A stretch of 64,000 nt of DNA from the NCBI GenBank assembly GCA_002437305.1, contig DJOW01000049.1, positions 30,449 to 94,448 on the forward strand. Reading direction: 5' to 3'. A model generated the notes under the pieces. The model was not told where the DNA came from. It saw only the letters and a list, made by a program, of their open reading frames with translations, and ran no database searches. This stretch comes from Bacteroidales bacterium UBA6428 (GTDB taxonomy: Bacteria > Bacteroidota > Bacteroidia > Bacteroidales > UBA932). The position numbers and the translations under genes are program-made. How positions within the stretch are numbered: position 1 is the first letter of the stretch; each line of letters opens with the position of its first letter. Shown piece after piece: positions 53,187 to 63,698 of this stretch.

Positions 53187-56100
53187 ATGCCTACTTTCAA
53201 TAATAAGGAAAACAAGGTAAAGAGCAACTTCTCGACAATCAGCATCTCACTTGCCTCTCCTGAAGACATCTCAGCGAGATCCTGCGGTGAGGTCCTCAAG
53301 CCGGAGACGGTCAACTACAGGACCTACAAGCCGGAAAGAGATGGACTCTTCTGCGAAAAGATCTTCGGTCCTACAAAGGACTACGAGTGCTATTGTGGAA
53401 AGTACAAGAGAATCCGCTACCGTGGAATCGTCTGCGATCGGTGCGGTGTCGAGGTGACAGAAAAGAAAGTCCGCAGGGAAAGGATGGGCCACATAGCCCT
53501 GACTGTCCCTGTGGCACACATCTGGTACTTCAAATCCGCTCCAAACAAAATTTCCGCCCTGTTAGGTATCCCGGCGAAGAAACTCGAGTCGGTCATCTAC
53601 TACGAGAAATACATCGTGGTCAACCCAGGCGAGAGCGGAGTAGAGAAAAAAGAACTCCTCTCTGAGGACGAGTACCTCGACATTCTCGCAAAACTCCCGG
53701 ACAATGACAATCTGGCATTTGACGACCCGAGGAAATTTGTGGCGAAGATGGGTGCGGAAGGCATCTACGACCTGCTCAAGGAGACCGATGTGGAAAGCCT
53801 GTCAAAGGAGATCCGGGCTAAAATGCTGAATGATACCTCACAGCAGAGAAGAACCGAGGCCTTGAAGAGACTCAGTGTAGTGAAATGGTTCATTGAGTCA
53901 AAGAACATAAACAGACCGGAATGGATGATAATGAAGGTCATCCCGGTCATACCGCCGGATCTGCGTCCACTTGTGCCGCTTGATGGCGGGCGTTTCGCGA
54001 CAACAGACCTGAACGACCTCTACAGAAGGGTAATCATCAGGAACAACCGACTCAAGAAACTCATCGAGATCAAGGCCCCGGAAGTCATCCTGAGAAACGA
54101 GAAGCGTATGCTTCAGGAGGCTGTTGACTCTCTGTTCGACAACTCCAAGAAGTCAAGCGCGGTCAAGAGCGAGTCAAACAGGGCTCTGAAGTCATTGTCC
54201 GACTCGCTGAAGGGCAAGCAGGGGCGATTCCGCCAGAACCTCCTCGGTAAGCGCGTGGACTACTCAGCGCGTTCCGTGATCGTTGTCGGACCTGAACTGA
54301 ACATGCACGAGTGCGGCCTCCCTAAGTACATGGCGGCCGAGCTCTACAAGCCGTTCATAATCCGCAAACTCATAGAGAGAGGAATCGTCAAGACAGTGAA
54401 GTCCGCAAAGAAAATAGTGGACAGAAAGGATCCTGTGATCTGGGACATCCTTGAAAACGTGATGAAGGGCCATCCGGTTCTTCTCAACCGTGCCCCTACC
54501 CTTCACAGGCTTGGTATCCAGGCGTTCCAGCCACGGATGATCGAGGGAAAAGCCATTCAGCTTCACCCTCTGGCATGTACCGCCTTCAACGCTGACTTTG
54601 ATGGTGACCAGATGGCCGTTCACCTTCCTCTTGGCAACGCCGCGGTCATGGAGGCACAGCTCCTCATGCTCGGTTCCCAGAACATTCTTAACCCAGCCAA
54701 CGGAACTCCTATCACAGTGCCTTCGCAGGACATGGTGCTTGGTCTGTACTACATCACGAAGATCAGGCCGGGAGCAAAAGGCGAAGGAATGAACTTCTAT
54801 GGTCCTGAGGAAGTGATCGTCGCATTCAATGAGAAATCAATTGACATGCATGCGGAGATCGGCGTAAGGCTACCGGTGGACAAGAAAGACCTGAGCAAAG
54901 GCTACGAGATCAAAAAGACGACCGCTGGACGAATCATTGTCAACCAGTTCGTACCGGAGGAGGTCCCTTATGTCAATGAGGTACTCGGAAAGAAAGCTCT
55001 GAGAAAGATCATCACAGAAGTGATCAAGAGCACCGGCGTCACAAGGACGGCTCAGTTCCTTGATGACATCAAGAATCTTGGCTACGACCAGGCTTTCAGG
55101 GCAGGAATCTCATTCAACCTTGGCGACGTGATCATCCCTGCGGAAAAAGCCAGTCTCATCGAGCAGGGCTACAAGCAGGTTGAGGAGGTCAAGAACAACT
55201 ACGCGATGGGATTCATCACCAACAACGAGCGCTACAACAAAGTCATTGACCTCTGGACGTCCATCGACAACAAACTCACGAGCATCGTAGAGAAGCAGAT
55301 TTCCGCCGACCAGCAGGGATTCAATCCTGTCTACATGATGTTGGATTCCGGGGCCCGCGGATCGACTCAGCAGATCAAGCAGCTTTGCGGCATGCGTGGG
55401 CTTATGGCCAAACCCCAGAAATCCGGTGCGGCCGGTGCCGAGATCATCGAGAACCCTATCATCTCCAACCTGAAGGAGGGTATGACGGTGCTTGAGTACT
55501 TCATCTCCACGCACGGTGCCCGTAAGGGTTTGGCAGATACCGCACTTAAGACCGCTGACGCAGGCTATCTTACCCGCCGTCTTGTCGATGTCTCTCACGA
55601 TGTCATCATCACGGAGGAGGATTGCGGCACCCTCAGAGGTCTTATCGCCACCGCCATCAAGAACAAGGATGAGATTGTCGAGTCGCTTGGTGAAAGGATT
55701 CTTGGACGTACTTCGGTCCATGACATTTTCAACCCGATCACCGGTGAATTGATCATCAAGGCCGGCGAGGAAATCCGCGAGGCTACGGCCAATCTGATTG
55801 ACCATCTGCCGATCGAACAGGTCGAGATCCGTTCCGTGCTCACCTGCGAGTCGCGAAAAGGTGTCTGCGCAAAGTGCTATGGACGTAACCTTGCCACCAG
55901 CAGAATGGTTGAGAAGGGTGAGGTTGTCGGTGTCATCGCCGCACAGTCTATCGGAGAGCCGGGAACACAGCTGACCCTGCGTACTTTCCACGTCGGCGGT
56001 ACTGCATCCAGCACGGCTGCCGACTCCTCGATCGAGTCCAAGTACGATGGCAAACTCGTCTTCGAAGAGCTCAGGACAATCCAGAAAGTCGCCGATGACG

Positions 56101-57437
56101 GCACCGTACAGGACATCGTGGTCAGCCGAATGACCGAGGTCAGCATCATTGACGAGAACACAGGGATCACCTACTCCCACTACGATGTACCTTATGGCTC
56201 AAGGCTGTACTTTAAGGATGGAGACACAATCAAGAAAGGCGACCTTCTGTGCGAATGGGATCCGTACAACGCCATCACGATTGTCGAGACCGCCGGTAAG
56301 GTCAAGTTTGACAATCTCATCAACGGAGTGAACTTCCGTGAGGAGGCTGCCGACGAATTTGCTGTCAACAAGGACAAGGTCATCATAGAATCCAGAGACA
56401 AGACAAAGAACCCGTCAATCCTCATCCTTGACGATGACGGAAACCCGATCAGGCAGTACAACCTTCCGGTTGGCGCTCATGTGATCCCTAATGATGGGGA
56501 CAGGGTAAATGTCGGGGATGTGATCATCAAGATTCCTCGCGCTATCGGTAAGTCAAGCGACATCACCGGAGGTCTTCCAAGAGTCACCGAGCTCTTCGAG
56601 GCCAGAACACCTTCTTCTCCTGCGATACTCGCTGAAATCAACGGTGAGGTGCTTATGGGCAAGATCAAGAGAGGTAACCGAGAGATCATCGTCAAGAACA
56701 AGTCCGGCATAGAGAAACACTATCTTGTGCCTCTTACAAAACAGATTCTTGTTCAGGAGAACGACTATGTCAAGGCCGGCACAAGGCTTTCAGACGGAGG
56801 AATATCCCCTACCGACATTCTCAACATTCTCGGACCTGTCAAGGCTCAGGACTACATCGTCAATGAGGTTCAGGCCGTTTACCGTCTGCAAGGTGTGAAG
56901 ATCAATGACAAGCACTTTGAGATCATTGTACGCCAGATGATGCGCAAGGTTCAGATCACCAATCCTGGAGACACTGACTTCCTGCAGGAAGAGCTGGTTG
57001 ACAAGTGGGATTTCATGGATGCGAACGACAACATATTCGGAAAGTTCTTTGTCGTTGACGCCGGCGATTCGCAAAAGTACATGCAAGGTGACATCATCGA
57101 TGCCCGCGACATGAGAAATGAGAATTCCTCTCTCGAAAGGCAAGGCAGAAAGATGATGGCAGTGCGTGAGGCCAATCCGGCAACAGCGAAGCTTGTTCTT
57201 CAAGGAATCACAAGAGCCGCTCTGCGCACAAACAGCTTCATCTCGGCGGCTTCCTTCCAGGAGACAACCAAGGTGCTCAGCGAAGCTGCCATCAGGGCGC
57301 GTGTCGATCATCTTGAGGGTCTTAAGGAGAATGTCATCTGCGGGCACCTTATTCCGGCCGGAACCGGTCAGAAGGAGTTCCAGGACATCATCGTCGGACG
57401 CAAGGACGAGTACGAGCAGGAAATGAGCGAACTCTAG
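53187..57437 (+). CDS. rpoC: DNA-directed RNA polymerase beta' subunit
   Basis: About 1416 residues. It contains the N-terminal zinc site (CYCGKYKR, then CDRCGVE), the catalytic NADFDGDQ (near residue 468, three Asp binding Mg) and the second zinc region ([13 protein letters not shown]). The ATG at 53187 is preferred over a TTG at 53172, since [10 protein letters not shown] is a plausible N-terminus. The gene ends the rpoBC operon with a terminator; rpsL-rpsG-fusA, which often follow in Bacteroidota, are absent. Confidence 0.99.
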   Translation: MPTFNNKENKVKSNFSTISISLASPEDISARSCGEVLKPETVNYRTYKPERDGLFCEKIFGPTKDYECYCGKYKRIRYRGIVCDRCGVEVTEKKVRRERMGHIALTVPVAHIWYFKSAPNKISALLGIPAKKLESVIYYEKYIVVNPGESGVEKKELLSEDEYLDILAKLPDNDNLAFDDPRKFVAKMGAEGIYDLLKETDVESLSKEIRAKMLNDTSQQRRTEALKRLSVVKWFIESKNINRPEWMIMKVIPVIPPDLRPLVPLDGGRFATTDLNDLYRRVIIRNNRLKKLIEIKAPEVILRNEKRMLQEAVDSLFDNSKKSSAVKSESNRALKSLSDSLKGKQGRFRQNLLGKRVDYSARSVIVVGPELNMHECGLPKYMAAELYKPFIIRKLIERGIVKTVKSAKKIVDRKDPVIWDILENVMKGHPVLLNRAPTLHRLGIQAFQPRMIEGKAIQLHPLACTAFNADFDGDQMAVHLPLGNAAVMEAQLLMLGSQNILNPANGTPITVPSQDMVLGLYYITKIRPGAKGEGMNFYGPEEVIVAFNEKSIDMHAEIGVRLPVDKKDLSKGYEIKKTTAGRIIVNQFVPEEVPYVNEVLGKKALRKIITEVIKSTGVTRTAQFLDDIKNLGYDQAFRAGISFNLGDVIIPAEKASLIEQGYKQVEEVKNNYAMGFITNNERYNKVIDLWTSIDNKLTSIVEKQISADQQGFNPVYMMLDSGARGSTQQIKQLCGMRGLMAKPQKSGAAGAEIIENPIISNLKEGMTVLEYFISTHGARKGLADTALKTADAGYLTRRLVDVSHDVIITEEDCGTLRGLIATAIKNKDEIVESLGERILGRTSVHDIFNPITGELIIKAGEEIREATANLIDHLPIEQVEIRSVLTCESRKGVCAKCYGRNLATSRMVEKGEVVGVIAAQSIGEPGTQLTLRTFHVGGTASSTAADSSIESKYDGKLVFEELRTIQKVADDGTVQDIVVSRMTEVSIIDENTGITYSHYDVPYGSRLYFKDGDTIKKGDLLCEWDPYNAITIVETAGKVKFDNLINGVNFREEAADEFAVNKDKVIIESRDKTKNPSILILDDDGNPIRQYNLPVGAHVIPNDGDRVNVGDVIIKIPRAIGKSSDITGGLPRVTELFEARTPSSPAILAEINGEVLMGKIKRGNREIIVKNKSGIEKHYLVPLTKQILVQENDYVKAGTRLSDGGISPTDILNILGPVKAQDYIVNEVQAVYRLQGVKINDKHFEIIVRQMMRKVQITNPGDTDFLQEELVDKWDFMDANDNIFGKFFVVDAGDSQKYMQGDIIDARDMRNENSSLERQGRKMMAVREANPATAKLVLQGITRAALRTNSFISAASFQETTKVLSEAAIRARVDHLEGLKENVICGHLIPAGTGQKEFQDIIVGRKDEYEQEMSEL

Positions 57438-57463
57438 CGGTAGTTTATTAAATGAATATGAAA

Positions 57464-57498
57464 GGCCGGCGGCGGATCAATTCCACAGCCGGTTTTTT
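57464..57498 (+). terminator. Terminator after rpoC
   Basis: GGCCGGC with a GCCGG pairing segment followed by six T, about 30 bases after the stop codon. The inner part of the stem is imperfect. Confidence 0.75.
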
Positions 57499-57515
57499 GG
57501 CTATAGGAGCAAATG

Positions 57516-57568
57516 CATTCCCTCAGGCGAATTTTGCACGGTGAACCAAAATTACGCCTGAGGGAATG
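57516..57568. repeat. Long inverted repeat between rpoC and the LacI gene
   Basis: Arms 57516-57536 (CATTCCCTCAGGCG then AATTTTG) and 57547-57568 are complementary over 21 bases with one extra A on the right, with a ten-base loop. It follows the rpoC terminator, has no T-tract of its own, and lies between convergent genes. Confidence 0.8.
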
Positions 57569-57638
57569 TCCTTGCGTGGTTGGTTACACTAGCAAAATTC
57601 ACAATCCGGTCGTTTCGACAGGTCCGATAACCAGAGGA

Positions 57639-58646
57639 CTAACAGCTGTCACGGACGATGAGGGTCGGAGCGATGAGACGTTGTACAGGGGGAAGATCCT
57701 GGTGACCGTTCTCTATGATGTCTATAAGTGCCTGAGACGCCAGACAGCCGATTTCCGAGAGCGGCTGCTCGATGCGGGTGATGGCAGGATCAAGGAAGTC
57801 AAGGAAGCCATTGTTGTCAAAAGAAATCAGGCTGACCTGCCCAGGGACTTTAATGCCAAGTTCACGGAAAGCGCGGATCGCGCCAAGCAGTATGGTTGAT
57901 GAATATGCGAACACAGCGTCATACTTCACTCCTTCACTGAATATTCTCTTGGCCTGATTGTAGCCGTTTTCGACCGAGAACGCGTCACCTACGATGGCAT
58001 ATTCAATGTGCTTGTCGCCGTTGGCATTGATAGCGTCCTTGAAGCCTCTGACACGTTCCATTGAAGGGGTCGAGTCTTCCACTCCCTGAATCGAAAGGAT
58101 GTTGCGGCGACCGCGGTTAATGAGATATTCTGTGGCCATATAGCCACCCGCATAGTTGTCGGTGCTGATGTAAGGAAGAGATGTTCCCTCAAAGTAACGG
58201 TCAATCAACACTGTAGGAATACCGTCCGTGATTTCGTCTGTCAATGCGGTGGAATTGCCGACAGGGACAGCGATTATGCCGTCCACGCTTCTTGAGCGGA
58301 ACATCACAAGGGAATTCTCGAAATCCTTCTGGTTTTCCAGCGAGTCTGCAAGAAGGGTGTGATAACCGGCAAGCTTAAGATTCTCGATCACAGTGCTGGC
58401 CAGGGTAGCAAAGAATGGGTTGTCGATTCCCGGCACAGTCAGTCCTATAGTGTAGGTTCTACTGGTCCTGAGCCCCTGCGCCAAAAGGTTAGGGGTGTAG
58501 TTTACCCTTTTCGCCTCAGCCTGTATGATGTCAACGGCCTTCTGGCTAATCCTTGACCTCTGAGCCTTGCCGGAAAGCACTCTGGATACAGTAGAGACAG
58601 AATAGCCTGTCTGCTCGGATATGGATTGGATGGTGTTTTTGCGCAT
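57639..58646 (-). CDS. LacI family transcriptional regulator
   Basis: The 335-residue product has an N-terminal helix-turn-helix (IQSISEQTGYSVSTVSRVLSG, in part) and a periplasmic-binding-protein-like effector domain (YTIGLTVPGIDNPFF, GIIAVPVG, VFAYSSTILLGAIRAFRELG). Such regulators bind sugars or purine-like ligands. The nearest plus-strand target is a short EamA transporter; no sugar catabolic genes are adjacent, so the regulated genes may be elsewhere. The start is the ATG at 58646; upstream candidates are not ATG. A promoter precedes it. Confidence 0.93.
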   Translation of the reverse strand: MRKNTIQSISEQTGYSVSTVSRVLSGKAQRSRISQKAVDIIQAEAKRVNYTPNLLAQGLRTSRTYTIGLTVPGIDNPFFATLASTVIENLKLAGYHTLLADSLENQKDFENSLVMFRSRSVDGIIAVPVGNSTALTDEITDGIPTVLIDRYFEGTSLPYISTDNYAGGYMATEYLINRGRRNILSIQGVEDSTPSMERVRGFKDAINANGDKHIEYAIVGDAFSVENGYNQAKRIFSEGVKYDAVFAYSSTILLGAIRAFRELGIKVPGQVSLISFDNNGFLDFLDPAITRIEQPLSEIGCLASQALIDIIENGHQDLPPVQRLIAPTLIVRDSC

Positions 58647-58664
58647 AATTAATGTCTGTAGCGG

Positions 58665-58672
58665 CAAAGATA
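58665..58672 (-). promoter_or_regulatory. -7 element for the LacI gene
   Basis: Minus-strand TATCTTTG, 18 bases before the ATG, with TTG 17 bases further upstream. Confidence 0.45.
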
Positions 58673-58768
58673 GACATTTTTAGCCGAAGCAACTGTTATG
58701 TTAAGGAGAATTATGGAATATTCGATCAATTAAGTAAAGCAGCAAACTAATAATAGTGAGGAATTAAC

Positions 58769-58776
58769 TAAATTTG
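58769..58776 (+). promoter_or_regulatory. -7 element for the EamA gene
   Basis: TAAATTTG, 28 bases before the ATG at 58805. No clear -33 box. Confidence 0.45.
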
Positions 58777-58804
58777 CGCTGTCTCTAGACAATTGGTTGT
58801 ATTG

Positions 58805-59251
58805 ATGAAGCGTATGTGGCTCTTTTTAGCGATTATGTCAGCAGTGTTCGCTGCTGCAACTGCGATTCTGGTAAAGATTGGCATTGACGGTGAGGATTCC
58901 AACCTTGCCACGGCAATCCGCACATTCGTGGTGCTCGTGATGTCTTGGGCGGTGGTCTTTATCACACATAGGGTTGGGCATCCTTCCGAGAGCCTGATGG
59001 CGACAATCAGCAACATCTCAGCACGTAGCTGGCTGTTTTTGATTCTGTCCGGTCTCGCTACCGGTGCTTCATGGCTTTGTTATTTCTATGCCATCAAGAT
59101 AGGTGATGTCAGTAAGGTCGTACCTATAGACAAATGCAGCCTGGTCCTAACCATCATCTTCGCTGTAATATTCCTTGGGGAATCGCTCACATGGAAAACT
59201 ATGGTAGGCTGCATCCTGCTGCTTGCGGGAAGTCTGGTGATGATACTATAA
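58805..59251 (+). CDS. Short EamA/DMT family transporter
   Basis: A 148-residue protein with about five transmembrane helices and one EamA-like unit (LATGASWLCYFYAIKIGDVSKV, then LGESLTWKTMVGCILLLAGS). Full-size EamA transporters are twice this length; half-size members assemble as dimers. The substrate could be a metabolite or a drug. It is divergently arranged with the LacI regulator across a 158-base gap, which makes it the closest candidate target, but this is only positional. Confidence 0.85.
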   Translation: MKRMWLFLAIMSAVFAAATAILVKIGIDGEDSNLATAIRTFVVLVMSWAVVFITHRVGHPSESLMATISNISARSWLFLILSGLATGASWLCYFYAIKIGDVSKVVPIDKCSLVLTIIFAVIFLGESLTWKTMVGCILLLAGSLVMIL

Positions 59252-59256
59252 ATAGA

Positions 59257-59340
59257 TTGTCCGGGCAAAACATATTTTCACCGGAGAAACGACTGACATC
59301 TAACAATTTGTCCGGTGAAACGTGCTTTCACCGGACAAAT
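59257..59340. repeat. Two tandem imperfect palindromes between EamA and folD genes
   Basis: Copy 2 is a perfect 15-bp inverted repeat (59306-59320 with 59326-59340, loop CGTGC), ATTTGTCCGGTGAAA. Copy 1 (59257-59285) shares TTGTCCGG and TTTTCACCGGA with weaker pairing. There is no strong T-run. It lies between convergent genes, so termination is possible, but the tandem doubling is unusual. Confidence 0.75.
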
Positions 59341-59363
59341 GCCATACTCGATTTCATTGAGGA

Positions 59364-60224
59364 CTATCTGGCAGTGACCTTGTTGAGGAAGCACTGGATG
59401 GTGTTTTCCATGAGGCAGCAGATGGTCATTGGGCCGACGCCACCGGGGACAGGGGTGATTACGGAGGCTTTTGGCTCTACGGAGGCGAAGTCAACGTCAC
59501 CACAGAGTTTTCCGTTTTCGTCAAGATCCATTCCCACGTCGATCACTGCGGCTCCGTCTTTGACCATGTCTCCAGTCACGAATTTCGCACGGCCTATGGC
59601 CACGACAAGGATGTCGGCCTGCCTTGTTATCTCAGGAAGATTCTTTGTCTTTGAATGACAAATTGTTACTGTGGCGTTTCTGTCAAGCAGAAGCTTGGTG
59701 ATCGGAAGGCCGACGATCTGACTACGGCCAATCACGACGGCGTTCTTGCCAGCGATTTCGTAATTGGCGTCCTCAAGGAGTCTGATGATGCCCATCGGGG
59801 TGCAAGGGACAACGCAGGAAGAGTTCGGTCTCTTCTGCCAGAGGGCGGCTGTGTTCAGAGGATGGAAACCGTCCACGTCCTTGGACTGGGCGATGGCTTC
59901 AATCACCTTCGGCTCACTGATCTGCTTCGGAAGAGGAAGCTGGACAAGGATGCCGTCAACGGTGTCATCAGCGTTGAGTTCGGCGATCTTGTCAAGAAGT
60001 TCCTGCTCCGGAGTGTCAGCGGGCATCCTGACAGTGGTGTTCCTGATTCCTACGACATCACAGGCCTTGGCCTTGTTTCTAACGTAGGTCTGACTGCCGG
60101 GGTCATCTCCGACCAGGATCACGACCAAGTGAGGCACTCGGCCATATTTCGCAGGGAATGTGGCCACCTGCTCGGCCATTTGGGCCTTTAGACGGGCCGC
60201 AAGGTCTTTTCCACTTATGATCAT
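59364..60224 (-). CDS. folD: Bifunctional methylenetetrahydrofolate dehydrogenase/cyclohydrolase
   Basis: FolD interconverts 5,10-methylene-, methenyl- and 10-formyl-tetrahydrofolate, supplying formyl groups for purine synthesis. The 286-residue product has YVRNKAKACD (catalytic Tyr47 and Lys51), DGILVQLPLP, GRSQIVGLP and PVPGGVGPMT. It is near purD and purH, which use its products, but separated by the repeat region at 60257. Confidence 0.96.
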   Translation of the reverse strand: MIISGKDLAARLKAQMAEQVATFPAKYGRVPHLVVILVGDDPGSQTYVRNKAKACDVVGIRNTTVRMPADTPEQELLDKIAELNADDTVDGILVQLPLPKQISEPKVIEAIAQSKDVDGFHPLNTAALWQKRPNSSCVVPCTPMGIIRLLEDANYEIAGKNAVVIGRSQIVGLPITKLLLDRNATVTICHSKTKNLPEITRQADILVVAIGRAKFVTGDMVKDGAAVIDVGMDLDENGKLCGDVDFASVEPKASVITPVPGGVGPMTICCLMENTIQCFLNKVTAR

Positions 60225-60256
60225 TGTGTATAAGGTTTATTATTGTTTTGCCGGCA

Positions 60257-60396
60257 CTTCGACAAGCTCAGTGACCGGTGTAATTTAGGCTCAGTGACCG
60301 GTGTTGATGGTCGCTTCGGCAGGCTCAGCGACCGCAGGATAAGCCTTTCGATGCATTTCAAACATGGTCACTTGTGGTTGCTGAGCTTGTCGAAGC
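60257..60396. repeat. Dispersed repeat with CTTCGACAAGCTCAG units
   Basis: Between folD and purD four related units occur: CTTCGACAAGCTCAGTGACC (60257-60276), GGCTCAGTGACCGGTG (60288-60303), CGCTTCGGCAGGCTCAGCGA (60312-60331) and the inverted CTGAGCTTGTCGAAG (60381-60395). The first and last can pair over 15 bases. This type of word is widespread in Bacteroidota and other genomes as intergenic repeat DNA. Confidence 0.8.
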
Positions 60397-60402
60397 ATCT
60401 GT

Positions 60403-61812
60403 CTATAGTACAAGATGCCCGATGTCAGCACGGTAGAAGAGGTTGTCGCAGTGGATCTTGCGAACGGCTGCAAGGGCTTTGTCCCGGGCCTGGCGAAGAG
60501 TCTCACCGGACGCGACAACCATCAGCACACGACCCCCGGATGTCACAAGGGACTTCTCTCCGGACTGCGGATCAACAACTTCCTTGGTTCCCATCTGATA
60601 GACTTTGACTGACGGATCCGCCAAAGCGTCCTCCAAACCGGTGATCTTGAAGCCTTTCTCGTAGGAGCCAGGATAGCCTTTCGAGGCCATCACGAAACCA
60701 AGGGCAGGCTCATCCGACCACTTGATCTCCGGCATCAACTGCGACGAAGGAATCTTGACACCCTCCGTGGAATCCGTTCCCTCCGGAGCGTTCACGACCT
60801 TCCCACCATCTGTGACGGCACAGAAGATTTCGAATATGTCGGACTCCAGACGAGGCAGGACCACCTCGGTCTCAGGGTCTCCGAAACGGCAGTTGAACTC
60901 GATCACCTTGATTCCCGACGGAGTCTTCATCAGGCCTCCGTAAAGCAATCCCTTGAACGGGCAACCCTCGGCGGCCATCGCGGCAGCGGTCTTCTTCATG
61001 ATGTGATCAAGGGCATATTCCCCATCCTCTGCGGTAATGACCGGGACCGGTGAATATGCTCCCATGCCTCCCGTGTTGGGGCCTTTGTCTCCCTCGAACG
61101 CCCTCTTGTGGTCCTGGGCGACGGCCAGAGGAAAGACTTCCTCCCCGTTCACAAAGCACATGAACGAGAACTCGGGGCCGGTGAGATATTCCTCGACCAC
61201 GACCTTTCCCTTGCCGAACTTGTCGTCCAGAAGCATGTCCTTGAGAGCCGCCTGGGCATCCGAAAAGGTCTCCGGAATGACTACACCTTTGCCGGCGGCC
61301 AAGCCGTCATATTTCAGGACAACCGGGAAAGCATGTCTGCTGACATATTCAATGGCGTCATCGTAGTTGTCGAAGGTCTTGAACGCAGCGGTCGGGATGT
61401 CGTACTTCTCCATCAGCCGCTTGGCGAAGTCCTTGCTGGATTCGATGCGGGCGGCGGCGGCGGAAGGGCCGAATATCCTAAGGCCTGCCTTCGTGAAAGC
61501 GTCAGCGATTCCTGCGGAGAGAGGAACCTCCGGGCCGACCACGGTCAGGTCAACGCCGTGCTCCTTGGCAAACTCCACAAGTTCAGGAATCTGTGTCTCC
61601 TTCAGAGGAACACACTCGGCCTGGGCCGCTATTCCGGCGTTGCCCGGAGCGCAGTAGATCTTGCCGACACTTCTGGAACGGCTCAAGGCATCCACAATGG
61701 CATGCTCACGTCCGCCTCCTCCGACAACCAGCACATTCTTGGACAGCAGAGTGTCAAGCATGATGGTCTTGCCGTCACTCTTGTTAGTAGATTCGAAATG
61801 AAATACTCGCAT
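60403..61812 (-). CDS. purD: Phosphoribosylamine-glycine ligase
   Basis: PurD is the second enzyme of de novo purine synthesis. The product has an N-terminal NVLVVGGGGREHAI, an ATP-grasp region and a C-terminal part with VIEFNCRFGDPETEVVLPRL. With the ATG at 61812 it has 469 residues and a 23-residue stretch before VLVVGG; ATG 61761 (MLDTLLSKNVLVV) is equally plausible and closer to the usual length (about 425-450). The gene lies between the repeat region and purH, both read leftward. Confidence 0.94.
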   Translation of the reverse strand: MRVFHFESTNKSDGKTIMLDTLLSKNVLVVGGGGREHAIVDALSRSRSVGKIYCAPGNAGIAAQAECVPLKETQIPELVEFAKEHGVDLTVVGPEVPLSAGIADAFTKAGLRIFGPSAAAARIESSKDFAKRLMEKYDIPTAAFKTFDNYDDAIEYVSRHAFPVVLKYDGLAAGKGVVIPETFSDAQAALKDMLLDDKFGKGKVVVEEYLTGPEFSFMCFVNGEEVFPLAVAQDHKRAFEGDKGPNTGGMGAYSPVPVITAEDGEYALDHIMKKTAAAMAAEGCPFKGLLYGGLMKTPSGIKVIEFNCRFGDPETEVVLPRLESDIFEIFCAVTDGGKVVNAPEGTDSTEGVKIPSSQLMPEIKWSDEPALGFVMASKGYPGSYEKGFKITGLEDALADPSVKVYQMGTKEVVDPQSGEKSLVTSGGRVLMVVASGETLRQARDKALAAVRKIHCDNLFYRADIGHLVL

Positions 61813-62061
61813 AGTGTAATCAAAATCAAGGTGATCAGTAAACACTTTACATTCAATCATTTAACCTATTTCCTTTAGTCGAAATACGCCAAAGTGAAAT
61901 CGTCAATTCATTGACAAGTAAATAATTACGCTACACCTAAGTTTCCATGGCAGATAACCTCCCGTCCGTCAGTTAGTTCAAGACATCACCCTTTGGATCT
62001 TACAGTACCGGGCAAGCCAATTAAACTACGACCTATCAAAATGTTAGCCGCCACGATGATA
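61813..62061. other. Intergenic region between purH and purD
   Basis: About 250 bases with no recognised gene, tRNA or riboswitch. Scattered short inverted words are too short to interpret. Leader or promoter elements of purD are probably inside but no convincing -33/-7 pair was found. No purine riboswitch signature was recognised. Confidence 0.4.
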
Positions 62062-63645
62062 TTAATGTTTGAAATGACGTTCTCCGGTGAAGACCATGGC
62101 GATGCCAAGCTCGTCGCACTTCTTGATGGAATCCTCGTCGCGGACGGATCCGCCAGGCTGTACGATGGCCTTCACGCCATACTCGGCGGCGAGGGTCACG
62201 CAGTCATCGAACGGGAAGAATGCGTCGGAAGCCAACACGAGACCAGCCTTGCGGGCGGCCTCCTTAGGGTCAACAGGAGCGCCTGTCCTGGCGGTCTCTT
62301 CCTCGGCCAAAGTGGCGGCTGCCTGCTTGAGAGCCAACTCTGCGGAACCAACGCGGTTCATCTGTCCGGCACCGACACCATAGATCATCCCGGCCTTGCC
62401 AACAGTGATGGCGTTGGACTTGACGTGCTTTACAATCCTCCATGTGAAGTTCAGATTGATGATCTGCTCCTCAGTCGGCACAGCCTCGGTAACGGTCTGC
62501 GATGCGGTCACCGGAACGATCGAAAGATCCTGATTTTGAACCAGAAGGCCTCCGTTGACGCTGACACACTGCATCTGCTCTTTGACAGAGCCTTCCATAT
62601 TCACTTTCAGAACACGCAGATTCTTTTTAGTACGTAGCAACTCAAGGGCGTCCGAAGCGAATGACGGTGCCATCACGATCTCAAGGAAAATTGGCTTCAG
62701 CAACTGCGCCACCTCAAGGTTGACCTCACGGTTGAAGGCCACGATGCCACCAAAGATTGAGGTCTTGTCACCCTCGTAAACTTTTTTCCATGCATCTACC
62801 ACATCGGTTCCAAGACCGGCCCCGCACGGGTTCATGTGCTTGAGCCCCACAGCGAAAGGCTCGTTGAACTCACGGACGATGTTAAGGGCAGCGTTGGCAT
62901 CCTGAATATTATTGTAAGACAATTCCTTGCCATTCAACTGCTCGGCTGTGGCCAATGAATATGGAACCGGCTTCAAGGTCTTGTAGAACTTGGCCTGCTG
63001 GTGAGGGTTCTCACCGTAGCGGAGATTCTGGCAGATGTCATATTCAAGGAAGAGTTTCTCAGGGAGGCCGGCCTGGGCGCGCATGTAGGTTGCAATCGCG
63101 CTGTCATACTCAGCGGTGTGAGTGTAGGCTTTGGCTGAGAGTTTGAGACGGGTCTGCGGGGTCGTGTCACCGGTCGCCTTGATCTCGGAGATGACCGTCG
63201 CGTAGTCCTCAGGGTTGACGACCACCGTGACCGAGGCCCAGTTCTTGGCAGCGCTGCGAAGCATAGACGGGCCACCGATGTCAATGTGTTCGACAGCATC
63301 CTCCATCGTGACATCCGGTTTGGCGATGGTCTCACGAAAAGGATAGAGGTTGACGCAGACGAGGTCTATCTTCTCTATTCCGTTGTCGCTCAACTGCTTC
63401 ATGTGATCAGGAATATCCCTGCGCGCAAGAAGGGCACCGTGAATCTTTGGATGAAGGGTCTTTACACGACCATCGCAAATCTCGGGGAATCCCGTGACAT
63501 CACTCACACTGGTCACAGGCAGACCTGCCTCCCTCAACATCTTCATGGTGCCGCTAGTAGAAAGGATTTCCCATCCGAGCGACACAAGTTCGCGGGCGAA
63601 ATCAACGACACCCGTTTTGTCACTAACACTGATTAAAGCTCTCAT
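62062..63645 (-). CDS. purH: Bifunctional AICAR transformylase/IMP cyclohydrolase
   Basis: PurH performs the last two steps of IMP synthesis. The 527-residue product has the N-terminal IMP cyclohydrolase (RALISVSDKTGVVDFARELV-type start, then KTLHPKIHGALLARR) and the C-terminal transformylase (RYGENPHQQA, KHMNPCGAG, final RHFKH). It starts at ATG 63645, downstream of a radical SAM gene on the same strand (53-base gap). Confidence 0.97.
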   Translation of the reverse strand: MRALISVSDKTGVVDFARELVSLGWEILSTSGTMKMLREAGLPVTSVSDVTGFPEICDGRVKTLHPKIHGALLARRDIPDHMKQLSDNGIEKIDLVCVNLYPFRETIAKPDVTMEDAVEHIDIGGPSMLRSAAKNWASVTVVVNPEDYATVISEIKATGDTTPQTRLKLSAKAYTHTAEYDSAIATYMRAQAGLPEKLFLEYDICQNLRYGENPHQQAKFYKTLKPVPYSLATAEQLNGKELSYNNIQDANAALNIVREFNEPFAVGLKHMNPCGAGLGTDVVDAWKKVYEGDKTSIFGGIVAFNREVNLEVAQLLKPIFLEIVMAPSFASDALELLRTKKNLRVLKVNMEGSVKEQMQCVSVNGGLLVQNQDLSIVPVTASQTVTEAVPTEEQIINLNFTWRIVKHVKSNAITVGKAGMIYGVGAGQMNRVGSAELALKQAAATLAEEETARTGAPVDPKEAARKAGLVLASDAFFPFDDCVTLAAEYGVKAIVQPGGSVRDEDSIKKCDELGIAMVFTGERHFKH

Positions 63646-63698
63646 TTATATACTTTTATAAAATAAATTTTCTTAACAATCCTTAGAAGCTGTTACCG

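Noticed and set aside
55110..56180. 356-codon minus-strand frame within rpoC
   Set aside because: Antisense shadow of rpoC; no domain or start context.
60257..60396. CRISPR array between folD and purD
   Set aside because: Repeats are unequal in sequence, spacing and orientation, with no cas genes; it is dispersed repeat DNA.
61813..62061. Small RNA or tRNA between purH and purD
   Set aside because: No cloverleaf, no conserved RNA motif and no promoter-terminator pair was found.
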